Shown piece by piece: positions 11,742 to 21,059 of a stretch of 64,000 bases of DNA (position 1 is the first letter of the stretch; every line of letters begins with the position of its first letter). Below the pieces are notes generated by a model. It did no database searches, was not told the DNA's origin, and was given only the letters and a program-made list of their open reading frames with translations. The DNA is taken from positions 62,001-126,000 of the forward strand of contig QRFJ01002503.1 of assembly GCA_006176705.1 (NCBI GenBank), in the 5' to 3' direction. This stretch comes from Cocos nucifera. Lineage: Eukaryota > Streptophyta > Magnoliopsida > Arecales > Arecaceae. The translations under genes were made by a program, and so were the position numbers.

Positions 11742-12051
11742 TAATGTTCTAGGAGGAAGACATCTTTAGTCCCACATCGATTGTGAATCAAGAAAAAGTA
11801 TGACTTATATAGATTAGAACCTTCTCTTCTATATGAAGCACCTTTTAAAGGATAAAACCATAAAGATCCAAATGGCCGAAACTCTAAATGGCCAACACCA
11901 GGGCTAACCCTCTAGAGATCCAATAAGGCCCATTGAAGCCCCAAATGGTCAGAACTAAAGTAGACAATATCTCATATATGCAGATGTAAAGGCATAAGCC
12001 AGCCATTCAAGCTATTCGAGTCCTTAACCATCTGACTCCTTGGCTGCAACA
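11742..12051 (+). mobile_element. 3' LTR of the TRIM (310 bp)
   Basis: The fuller copy; starts TAATGTTCTAGGAGGAAG and ends GGCTGCAACA. Contains the USE/TATA pair. Confidence 0.8.
11769..11812 (+). promoter_or_regulatory. U-snRNA-type promoter pair (USE + TATA)
   Basis: GTCCCACATCG at 11769-11779 is an exact match to the plant snRNA upstream sequence element. TTATATAG at 11805-11812 is centred about 34 bases downstream, the spacing known for Pol II-transcribed plant U-snRNA genes. No snRNA coding sequence follows. Inferred to drive the TRIM. Confidence 0.6.
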
Positions 12052-12806
12052 ACTCTCATGCCCCACTTTAACTTAGGAGAGTAAGCTCTTTTGATCTATT
12101 TAGCCTACATTTGATTGGGTTAGCCACGAGGCTCCATGCCCACTTACAAAGGAGTGCTTGATTCATCTGATCAACATTTTTTATTCCTAATCCTCCTTGT
12201 TCTTTAGACCGGCATACCATGTCCCAATTCACCAAGCAATAAAATCCATTTACTAAATCTTTTCTTACCAAAAAAATGCTCTTCTCATTTGATCAAGATA
12301 TGACCCATTTTGCCAATCAATTGATTAATATAAAGTAAGAAGACAGAGAGGAAAAAGACTAAGTTTATAAGGGTCAAGCATCCATCCGAAGAGCGCAATT
12401 TGCATTTCCATGCAGCAAGCCTTACATGAAACTTATTGATCAGTGGGAGCCAACATTGTTTAGGAAGTTCATAGTAATCGAGAGAAAGACCAAGGTAGGT
12501 GAACGGTTGGGTCCCCTTTTACACTTCATCTAGGAAGCAAATCTAGAAGCTTCATCTTCATCCATATTCAGACAAAAAATACTGCTGTTATGAAAATTTA
12601 TCCTCAATCTTGACACTCCCTTGAAAGCAAGTAATAGAATCTTGGCCGCTATAATATTTTCCATTTTTCCAAGCAAAAAAGTAAGGTGTCATCAACAAAT
12701 TGCAGACTTTGATGCCTCTGAATTCATCAATTTGTCCACCAAAATATTTAATATTTTATGGATCAATACTTAGAACTAGTCTCGTCATATAGCATGCCAG
12801 GACCAG

Positions 12807-12880
12807 CTCAAATGTAACGTTAGAAAGTTCACACAAAAGTCTGCATTTCAGAATATTTAGAACATGAAAATTAAGGATAA
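12807..12880. repeat. Dispersed repeat, copy 1 (partner at 38435-38508)
   Basis: AGCTCAAATG, GTTAGAAAGTT, TTTCAGAATATTTAGA and ACGAAAATTAAG-like words occur in the same order at both places. It abuts the 5' truncation of the LINE. From here to 13590 nothing else was recognised. Confidence 0.75.
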
Positions 12881-13591
12881 ATGCCGTCTATCTTGCACAT
12901 ACTAAAATAGAATCTCTATCACATGGTGTTGAGATACGGGAACCTTCTGAAGAATCCATGATTCTTTTTAGGCTCAAATAAAGTTACGAACTTGGATTCC
13001 AACGTATCAGGCTACGGAATGAGGCAAAACTTAATTACAGTTTTTAAGCAGTTTCTTCATCATCATTTTCTTTCCCTAGTAGCACCTTAATCTGTAATTG
13101 ATGTCTCTTTCGCTCTTTCTAGAACTTGAAATCAAACTCAAGTCTATGCAGTTAGAGACTACCGCTTGGTTTAATAGCATTCCAGGGCCTTGTTCATTTT
13201 ATTGATCCCTATTGGCGCACGTCGGGCCTTGGATGCTAAGAAAACACCACCATAGCAGATGCAGAAAAGGCAGCGGTCATCCATTTCAATGGCACAGCTA
13301 AGCCTTGGTGGGACATAGCATTTCCTCATCTCCGGCCTCTCTAGACAAAGCATTTGAATTTTTCAGACAAATTCATTAGAGGCTGTAATATCATAGCTTA
13401 GTAAGATGGATTTGTGAGATACAGAAGAGGCAATCGCTACAATGACAAGGAAATGACCACAATGGAGTGCTGAGATGTGAATAAAAGTGAGAGAAAAGAT
13501 CTAGAGTGAGAGAATGTTAACATTTGTAGGGTTAGGAAATCCTAGATTTATGATGTTTCAAAAATGGATCAAACTTATTATTATTTTTTTT

Positions 13592-14778
13592 GAAAAATTA
13601 TGCAAATACCCTCCCAAATTTAGCCCTATTTTACTTATATATCGTATACTTTAAAAAGTGTCAAACTGATCTTTTAGTTATCGTTATGTTCCAATATGAT
13701 CTTGTCATTCACTTTACCAACAAATGGTGTTAATTTTTTTTAATAGACAGAAATGCCCCTCACTCATTGATGAGCTTAGAGGAGGAAAAGGATGAGAAAG
13801 AGAAGTAGATAAGGAGGAAAAAAAGGAGGGGAGAAACACTGGCATGGAATGGGTTGGAGAAGGAGGAGGATAAGAAGGAGAAGAGGATGAGGATGAAAGA
13901 GAGCGGGAAGGATAAGTTGCTGGCGAGAAGAGGTAAAGGTGAAAGAGGTTACCATGGAGGGGATGGCTTATGAGCTGCTTGGAGGAAGAAGATGAGGAAG
14001 AGAAAGAGATGAGGAGGAAGGGGAGAAGGTGGAGGAATGGATGGAGGTGGAGAAAGCTGCCATGGAGGAGCAGAAATGGAAGAGAAATGGGTGAAAAAGG
14101 AGAAGAGGAAAGATGGGTTGGTGGTAAGAAGGGGCGGATATGGAGGGGGCCATCGTAGAGGTATAGAGCTCATGGATATATGGACTTGGAGGAGGAAGAG
14201 GATGAGAAGGAGAAGTGGATGAAAATGAAGAAAAAAAAGAGAGAAGGGCCACCGAAAAGAAATAGGTTGGAGAAGGTGGAGGACAAGGAGAAGAAGAGAA
14301 TGAAGAGGAAGGAGAGGAAAAATAATGGATTACTGGTGAGAAGGGATGGAGGTGGAGAGGGCTACCATAGATAGAGATGGTTTATGGATGGCTTGGAGAC
14401 TGAGGAGGATAAATAGATGAGGAGGAAGGAAAGGATATAGAGAAATGGGTGAAGGTGAAGAAAGCCACCATGGAGGAGGGAAATGGGTAAAGAAGAAGGG
14501 AAGGAGGAAGGAGGAAAAAAGAGGGACATCAGCAATAGAAGAGGAGGGGATCAATCAAAAAGGAGGGAGGAGAGAGGAGGTGGAGATAATTTTATTTTCA
14601 TTATTTTATAAAATAATGATACTATATAATGGTTACATGATATCATTCCATTAATGAAGATAGATGGCTAAACTACATTGGAACATATCAATAACTAGAA
14701 AAACCAATTTGATATTTTTTAAAGTATAAGGTATAAGTGAAATTGGGCTAAAGTTGAGAGGGTATTCTTATAATTTTC
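13592..14778. mobile_element. Non-autonomous DNA transposon with ~140-bp terminal inverted repeats
   Basis: The left end (13592-13735) and the reverse complement of the right end (14640-14778) share AATACCCTC.CAA.TTTAGCCC, TTACTTATA, GTATACTTTAAAAA, CAAA.TG.T.TTTTAGTTAT and TATGTTCCAAT in order. Long TIRs suggest a Mutator-like family, but the flanks are T-rich and a 9-bp target duplication could not be read, so the superfamily is left open. No transposase. The interior is purine-rich repeat. Confidence 0.75.
13770..14590 (+). repeat. Purine-rich degenerate minisatellite (~200-215 bp higher-order period)
   Basis: The + strand is nearly all G and A (GAGGAGGAAG, GAGAAG.GGATGAG). GAT...TTG.TGG.GAGAAG recurs near 13912, 14110 and 14325, and CCATGGAGG-like words near 13951, 14069 and 14470. 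Seven overlapping reading frames on both strands arise from it and none is a gene. Such a purine block could form a triplex (inference). Confidence 0.75.
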
Positions 14779-14779
14779 T

Positions 14780-15600
14780 TTTTTAATTTGCTTTATGAAA
14801 GATTTAAGGGCTGGTTGGATGGTTGGGCCTAAAATTTTATGGGATCCATGGCCCAACCACTAAAAGTACAAAACTATAGGATAGACTGGCCTATTTTATA
14901 ATTATCCATGACTACTTTTTGAGTAGGCTAGCCCGACTCTCATGCAGAACTGGGAAAAAAAAAAAAAAAAAATCTGTTGAGGTCATTTGATATTTAATAA
15001 ATAAGATTTAGGAAATAAGCATTGCCTTGCCATACACGCGCGCGCCCGCCCGCACTAAGAATTAATTCTTGCAAAACGTTTTGAACTAATATAGTTTCAA
15101 ACATGCAGGAAAGTCTTTTTGTCAACTACATAAAGTGAGAGGCCACAATTTTCTATCACTATTTTGGCAATAGAGTGAACTTAAATCCCAAAAACCAAGC
15201 CATAAAAGGTACCTATATCATATGCACTAACATATCTTATATATAAAACATCAAAAGACAAGATAGATCAGTATTATTAGAATATTGTTTTGTAAGTCAT
15301 GTATTATTTTAATAATTTATGAAACCAGGCAAATGTAGAACACAACGAAACAGATGCCCAAGCATAGATATCTTGTGCCAAGGTTCTTGAACAGAAATTA
15401 GAATATATGACATGATGCTACAAACAATTTGCTAAACCTCACCATAATATTCTGTTTGTGTTGGACTAAAAATCCTAGCATTATCCAGGTGTCCATAGAA
15501 GAGAGAAACATTTCCTGTTATCTGAGCTATAATTGATGAGCTATCTAACTTGCATCCTCTCTATGCATAAAAAGGGTTTGAACAAATCTTTGTCGAAGAG
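14780..15600. other. Unassigned; includes the left copy of a dispersed repeat
   Basis: Holds a (CG)n-like patch at 15038-15054 and a ~160-bp segment at 15188-15352 repeated at 36403-36562. The 3' LTR of the outer gypsy would be expected here but could not be aligned to its other end. Confidence 0.4.
15188..15352 (+). repeat. Dispersed repeat, copy 1 (partner at 36403-36562)
   Basis: Shared in order: CATAAAAG.TACCT, TCATATGCACTAA.ATATCT, TT.TAAGTCATGTATTATTT, ATGAAA.CAG.CAAAT.TAGAACACAA. Direct orientation, about 75-80% alike by eye. No ends or coding. Confidence 0.7.
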
Positions 15601-15659
15601 GGTTGGCTGCTACCAAGCAGAAGGCAATAGAGGATGGGTCATCTTCACCCACCCCAAAC

Positions 15660-16640
15660 GCTTGTGCTGCCTCAACTTCTTGAGGTCCAACTGAAGATCC
15701 TTGGGCTTAGCTTGAGGTAGAAATTTCGGAATCTCCTCAGCCCATCACATTGCAGGCCCCAACTTCATCTCTTCAACATGCAGTACCTGAGGCCGAGGTC
15801 CACAACCCTGAGCGGACAATGAAGTCCTTGGCTTCCATGTTGGCCGATGTTAAGGTTGTGTGGGAGTTAACTTAGGAAATTGTCCTCTCCAAGGACTGGG
15901 AGAAGCTGGAGACCAGCTCGATGGGCACCCCATTCGAGGGGGCCTTCAAGGGAGTCATTAAGGCAAGCTCTGAGCTATGATCCAGTAATTTTTTTCAAGC
16001 TTAGTTACATCATAGGTGGGTTTCTATTTGTAGAGTGTCACCCTGACTGTGTTGATGTAGGAGAGGTATCAAACTCTTCGACAACTCTCTCTAGAGCTCG
16101 AGGTGGCACTGCACAAGGCTGGCAAGAGGTGGTTGAGTGTGTGGCCCAACTGAAGCCACATAACTCAAATTGGAGGGCACAAAAGGCCAGCTCGAGGTAG
16201 CTTAGCTCCAAGTTGGCTGAGAAAGGGCAGTAGGCAACTCCAGCCAAAGAGAGGGCCCTCCGAGCTATGGAGGAGTACAAGGCCTAGGAGGCCTATCAAT
16301 AGGAGCTCAGCATGAGCTAGGCTAACTCCTTTCTACAACGCTTCTACAGTTGCAACCACCAAGTGGAGAGGGTCATCCCTCAACATTAAGCTACCTCAGC
16401 CCTGCCATGGAGGATGGTGGTGGCAATGCTAAGGAGCTAGAGGAAGAAGTTGAAGATCATTAGGAGGATGTCAAGGAGTAGTAGCAATGGGAAGAGGACA
16501 CTGCCAACCTCCCTTAACTTGCTGCTCATGACCTCCCTTGGCCCGCCACAACTAAGGCTCCCACACTAGGCCCTAAGGAGTAGGCCTTTATATAGACAAG
16601 GTGGAGGATGGTTTCCTAAGCCGAATGACCTTGCCCAGGT
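15660..16640 (+). pseudogene. Antisense ORF of the Tat-like element, coiled-coil protein, decayed
   Basis: Frame-jumping on + gives MKSLASMLADVKVVWELT at about 15819-15872. SKDWEKLETSSMGTPFEGAF and KGVIKASSEL follow to about 15978. A probable intron comes next (GT at 15985, AG near 16060), then a heptad-like RYQTLRQLSLELEVALHKAG at 16065-16124. KERALRAMEEYKA lies at 16247-16285, then a SFLQRFYSC..QVERVIPQ stretch near 16330-16385, and an acidic tail (EELEEEVEDH-type in a shifted frame). Several stops break it. After 16640 the DNA looks like a 3' UTR (TTTTGTATTGCG, TTAATGAAATTAACTTTTTTG). The product resembles coiled-coil proteins often annotated as retrotransposon-derived in monocots; its function is unknown. 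It lies opposite in strand to gag and integrase of its host element. Confidence 0.55.
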
Positions 16641-16974
16641 CTTCCTCTATAGAACTAGAGCATGGCCAGCTTGACTTCCTTCTTTTGTATTGCGTTTTAA
16701 TAACAGTCTTGCATAAGGATGCTCAGTTACCAAGCTGACTTGCTTGGTAATTAGAATCATTAATGAAATTAACTTTTTTGTTCATACCTCATCTTCTTTC
16801 TCATTGCATGTATGTTTGGATTTTCGAACAAGTGACTAAGGTCATCTTATGGATGTCAAATTCAGCTGAGCTAAGCTGAAGTGCCCTTAAGAATAGGCAA
16901 GCGTATAATCATCCCAGTAGGCAATTAGGTCGGCTCTTCTGAGACAAAGGTACGGGATTATCCGTCATGGGTCA

Positions 16975-17350
16975 TCAGGTCCTTGGCCCCAGTGCTATTA
17001 GGCTAAGGTTAAGGACTTTGATTGTTTAAAGGTTTAGGCTTGCAGGCCAAGCGTACCTAGAGATTTTGCTCCTTGATGTCGTGGATCCGTAGGTTGTAGA
17101 CTCACAAGCTAGATGCCCAAAGGTTTGCTCCACTACTGCCTTGAACCCATAAGCCGTAGATTCATTGGTCAGGTGCACATGGAGGTTACTCTCATGATGC
17201 CATGGACCTGCAGGTCATAGCTTCATTGGCTGGAAGTGTCCAGAGGTTCTCCCCTAATGCCAAGGACTTGTAGCTCGTTAACCCATTGATCGGGAGTATC
17301 CAAAGGTTTAACTCCCATGACGCCAAAGGACCCATAGGTTGTAGCTTCAT
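16975..17350. repeat. 60-62 bp minisatellite, left part (~5 full units)
   Basis: Units begin GGTT at 17122, 17184, 17245 and 17305, with earlier units at 17062 and, degraded, before. Each reads like GGTT..CTCCATGATGCC..GGACC..TAG.T.GTAG.TTCATTGG..GG.GT.CC.A. The array stops at the + gypsy and resumes at 26567. Confidence 0.8.
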
Positions 17351-17384
17351 CTTCATTTGAGAGTACATACTCGAGGATTCTTGA

Positions 17385-18032
17385 ACTTAATGTGGACTAT
17401 TTTGACCACTATGGATAAGAATGGATAGGATCCAGAAGAAAGATCCACCGCATCGAGAAATAAATTTATAAGACAAACTTTCGAAGGCCATAACTTTGTC
17501 ATACGATGTTCAATTTTGTTGATTTTTTTTAAAATAAAGTAATTTTTGAGATCTATGACACGACGCTACCTCAGGGGATAATGTCCCTAACAATTAAAAT
17601 GAAATTTTTTTACTTGAGCTCCGAAATAGGCTGATAGATCTGAAATTTTACTTTCAAATCATAAGACTTTGACCAAATATAACTTTTAATCCAAGAAGAA
17701 TTTGATAGAGCAACAAAAGGCAGATTTAATATAAAAATTGAGATCTACATTTTAAAGAATTTTAGATTTTTTTATATTATTTTATTAGACATGTTTATTT
17801 TAGGTAAAAGAGTTCCTTTAGAACTAGAAGTGGAATCCGACCTAATTTGTATAAAAATGAACCTCGTCATTATAAATAAGGATATGTACCTCATTTTTAA
17901 TCAATAAAAAAAAATAGAGAAGGAAAAGGGACTTAATCCCTACTTTTGAAAAATTCTTCTCTTCTATCTTTTCTTTGTGAGATTCAAGTTGAGCGGATCG
18001 AAAAAATTCTTCCTTCTCTCCTGATCGGATCA
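17385..18032 (+). mobile_element. 5' LTR of the gag-protease gypsy
   Basis: Matches 25905-26566 throughout, including TTATAAATA (about 17870) as likely TATA box and the CTTTTGAAAAATTCTTCTCTTC block near the end. The true start may lie up to ~30 bp further left. Confidence 0.8.
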
Positions 18033-18034
18033 GG

Positions 18035-18047
18035 TTGGTATCGGGAC
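18035..18047 (+). other. Primer-binding site
   Basis: TGGTATCGGGACA sits 2 bases after the LTR end; the first 7 bases match the initiator-Met tRNA type. Confidence 0.65.
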
Positions 18048-18065
18048 ATCGGTCTTCTACATCTA

Positions 18066-19570
18066 TGGGGTCCTTAGATCATGATCCAGATGCACGACCA
18101 ATGTGAGTAATTCAAAGAAGAGCTATCCATGCTTCAAGTATATTGAAAGGCAAAAGCAAATATAGCTGCTAGTTCTTCGCTAATAGATGGTGAGATAACA
18201 AAGCATTTTATATAATTGAAAGAGAAGATTATCGAACTCACCAAGATCATCTCTAGATTGGCGATACCTTCAACATAAGCATAAGCACTAACAACTCCTA
18301 TTGCGAAACTATCTTCAACATTTGGAGAAGAAGATCTTCCATCCAACAAAGAGGATGAACAATCTAAAGGTATGAAAGTTTCATCTCTTCAACCATTTAA
18401 AGTTGAAGTTCAAATCGAGATCTCCATATACAATGAGATTATTGATGCAAAAAAGCTAGATAACTAGCTAGACTAGTTAGAGACCTACTTTACTATTTAT
18501 GGATATTCTAATATCCAGAAAATAGCTTTTGCTTGTCTCAAGCTTTCTAGCCATACTCTTACATGGTGGAATTCATGCATAAGAAACATCGACGTTTCTA
18601 ATATGATGTGGAGAAAATTCAAGAGCCTAATCAAGAGGCAGTTTTATCCAATCAATCAAAAGAAAGATTGATGGATCAAGTGGCAATACCTACGACAAAA
18701 TATGATTAATTTATCTAGGGCTATACCACTAAGTTCCACAAGCAAGTGATCTCCTATGGAATCTTCATCGACAATCATACAATTTTCATGAAGTATGTTG
18801 GAGGTCTTCATGAGAGCATTCAAAAGGAGCTGAAGCTCTTCAAAATTGAAGACATCAGCGAAGCTAGCATGAAGGCTATAGCAATCGAGGAGAAGAATCA
18901 TCCTAAAGAAGATAGGAAGGGTAAGACGCACGTCAACATGATTCAAAAAAATTATTGCAATCATTATAACATTTGCGAACATATGAAAGAACAGTGTTGA
19001 AAACTTCATCTTGAGTTGCATCCCAAGAGGAGGAAGCCAAAGGATGATGATTCTGAGAAGAAAGAGAAGATAGTCCTTAATGCTGTAGAGATTGAGGAGC
19101 TGTCCAAACTTGAGCAAGCAGACTCCAAATTTAGCTTGATGGCAAGAAAGCTTGAGACAACAACCGAGGTAGATCTAAAGGTGTATGAGGAACTTTTCCG
19201 CTTGAAGATCCAAGTGAAGCAGAGCATTATCAAAGCTATTCGAGATCCTAGAAGCTAGAAGAACCTTATCTCTGAAAATCTCATTCAAAAGCTAGGGTTG
19301 CAAACCAAGCTTCATCCACATCCTTACTGTCTTAGCTGAATTCAAAAAGATGTTGAATTGAAGATCAAGAAACAGTTCACCTTCAAGTTTGCCATCACTG
19401 AGAAGTATATTGATAAAATAATTTATGAAGTAGTTTCTTTGGATGTTTTTCAATTTATCCTAGGGAGCTTGTATCTTTGGGATCGAGATGTAATCTTCTA
19501 CAGATAGCAGAAGAAGTATCATCTTATCAAGGATAGAAAAAAATTCATGATCAACACTTTCAAGATATAA
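18066..19570 (+). pseudogene. Ty3/gypsy gag and aspartic protease, decayed
   Basis: From the ATG at 18066 the + strand gives a gypsy gag. The capsid core includes LTWWNSCIRNIDVSN at about 18560-18605 and WRKFKSLIKRQFYPI at 18610-18655. GIFIDNHTIFMKYVGGLHES follows at about 18758-18820, and a knuckle remnant CNHYNICEHMKEQC at 18957-18998. Protease follows with GSQKNLISENLIQKLG at about 19248-19297 and an ILGSLYLWDRD motif near 19458-19490. Stops occur at about 18465, 18672, 18999, 19257 and 19507. Open stretches of 80-85 residues survive at 18746 and 19016. The sequence after the protease carries no RT. Gag forms the particle and the protease matures it; this copy cannot make either whole. Confidence 0.82.
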
Positions 19571-19894
19571 GAAAATATAGACCTTACAGTTGCTACCTAG
19601 ATGAAGTGCTCATTAATGCCTACAGCAAGCTTGTGATGATGGTATAAGATGTCAATACTACTCATGATTAGCCAAACTCTCATCTTGTGGTTCCATTGGC
19701 CAATCAAGCTTGATCAAGATCGAAGAGGAGTCATTGTAGACATCATCAATAGTGAGAAAGGATAGCTAGAAGCATCCCTACCATAAAGTCAAGATGCGGG
19801 AGTAAACTAAGTAGTTCACCTAGACCCGAGAGCAAAGAAGAGTAAGGTCAGAAACCATCTTCAAGCAAAGCCAGGTGGTTCAATCATGAGATAG

Positions 19895-21006
19895 TATTAA
19901 CACAGAATCTGATCGTCATCGGAATCAGCTGGAGTGGAGGTGGACGAGGTCGCCACCGAGGACCTGCAAGATAAAGTCCCGTCTAAAGTCGGTGGGGGGA
20001 GGGGTGGCTCCGGCAGGATCCTCCGACGATCAAGTCAGCTCTAGCCAATAGAAATGGAGTACTCAAAAATGAGTTCCACAGAGCTTAGAGAAGAAGAGGA
20101 GAGCCCTCCGATGATCAAATCAGCTCTGGCCAATAGGAATGGAGTGCTCGAAAATAAGTTCTACAGAGCTTAGAGAAGAAGAGGAGAGTTTAGAACTTGG
20201 GGTTAGCGTATCTGAAGGATCCTTTTTATAGGCAGAGCTTGATGGTGACAGCTATAGCCACGTGCTGGCGGGCTGCTCGAGGTCCGACGAGATCAGTCCC
20301 AGGAGAAGGCACCGTCTGCAGCACTGCCTGCAATGGATTGATGGTGACAGCCATCGCCGCCTGGTAGCGAATCGCTGTCGCTTACGACGGACTGATGGTG
20401 ATGGCTGCAGCTATCTTGATACTGAGCCGCTTGGGGCTGAATGAAGGGTTGAAGGGCTTTGACGTGTACCCATTTTGGAGGAGTTCGTACTCCTAAAGAG
20501 GAAGCTCGAAAAAAATTCGGCTACCGCAGGTGTTTGGCTAGAGTTGTGCGGCTAAGGCTCGATCGCTAAAAAGTTCGGTAGGAGCTCGATCGATCGAAGA
20601 GAATGTCTAGGAGGAGTCCAGCTCCTGAAGAAGTCCGACTGAAGGGGGTGTCTTGAAAAAGTCCGGCTTCTGAAGATGTCTGAAGGAACTTGGCTGCTAT
20701 CCAGTTCGATCGGCTGTAAGAGTTCGATCGAAGGAGAAGCTTGGAGGGAGTTCGGCTTCCACAGGTGACTGGCTGGAGAAGCACGGAGAGAGTTCGGCTT
20801 TTGTGGGAGTCCGACTGAAGCTCAGCCACTGGAAGTTCGGCTAAAGTCCGACCGCTGAGGAGTTCGAAGGAGCTCGGCTACTAAACAGTTCGATTGGCTA
20901 TAGGAGTTCAGCCAAGAGCCGTCCACTGAAGCTCTTTCATGGCTACCGACCGCATCAGGCTGAGCACCAAACTGAACTTCGACAGGAGCGATGTTTACCC
21001 CCAACA
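19895..21006 (-). mobile_element. 3' LTR of the TR-GAG element
   Basis: On - begins TGTTGGGGGTAAAC and ends ...TGTTAATA, a TG..CA end changed to TA. Similar to 24710-25815 across its length, with an extra ~20 bp near 20000. Inside are degenerate GAAG..GTTCGGCT..TG direct repeats (20470-20930). Confidence 0.88.
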
Positions 21007-21059
21007 ATAGTCTCCCCAACTTTCAAGTTCGAAACTCGAAGGAAGAAAGTGCAGAAAAG

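Larger units (their letters stand above)
11431..12051 (+). mobile_element. TRIM (miniature LTR element) inserted in the LINE
   Basis: Two direct repeats, 11431-11682 and 11742-12051, share GAGGAGAAGGCATCTTTAGT, CCACATC..TTGTGAATCAAG, CAGATAATATCTCA-like and GTAGAGGCATAA.C.AGCCAT words and end GCAACA. Between them is only 59 bp, starting with a TTAGCCCCATCTGTGGGAA primer-site-like sequence (common plant form TTGGCGCC.TCTGTGGGA). ACTCT lies directly before (11426-11430) and after (12052-12056), a perfect 5-bp target duplication. No gene is encoded. Confidence 0.85.
10200..12815 (-). pseudogene. LINE (L1-type) ORF2 3' part: reverse transcriptase end and zf-RVT region
   Basis: On the - strand, reading from high to low coordinates, the RT active site appears as LQFVDDTLLF at about 12710-12680. 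Then come FTYLGLSL near 12505, RLAAWKCKLRSSDG.LTLINL at about 12430-12365, and LVNWDMVCRSKEQGGLGIKN near 12225-12165. A zf-RVT segment with SWKLSQNGVF and FPHQSTIWKA lies at about 11060-10960. A tail with SIWQTL near 10630-10600 continues to about 10200. These are the known order of plant L1-clade ORF2. Endonuclease and the first RT blocks are missing, so the copy is 5'-truncated near 12815. A TRIM interrupts it at 11431-12051, plus many stops. No 3' poly(A) was found. It would encode the reverse transcriptase for target-primed insertion; this copy is dead. Confidence 0.85.

Noticed and set aside
11769..11812. A U-snRNA gene
   Set aside because: The promoter pair is good, but what follows is LTR sequence with no snRNA or Sm-site signature.
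13949..14654. Seven overlapping frames of 60-94 codons on both strands
   Set aside because: A purine-only repeat has few stop codons on one strand and gives P/S-rich frames on the other; repeat artefact.
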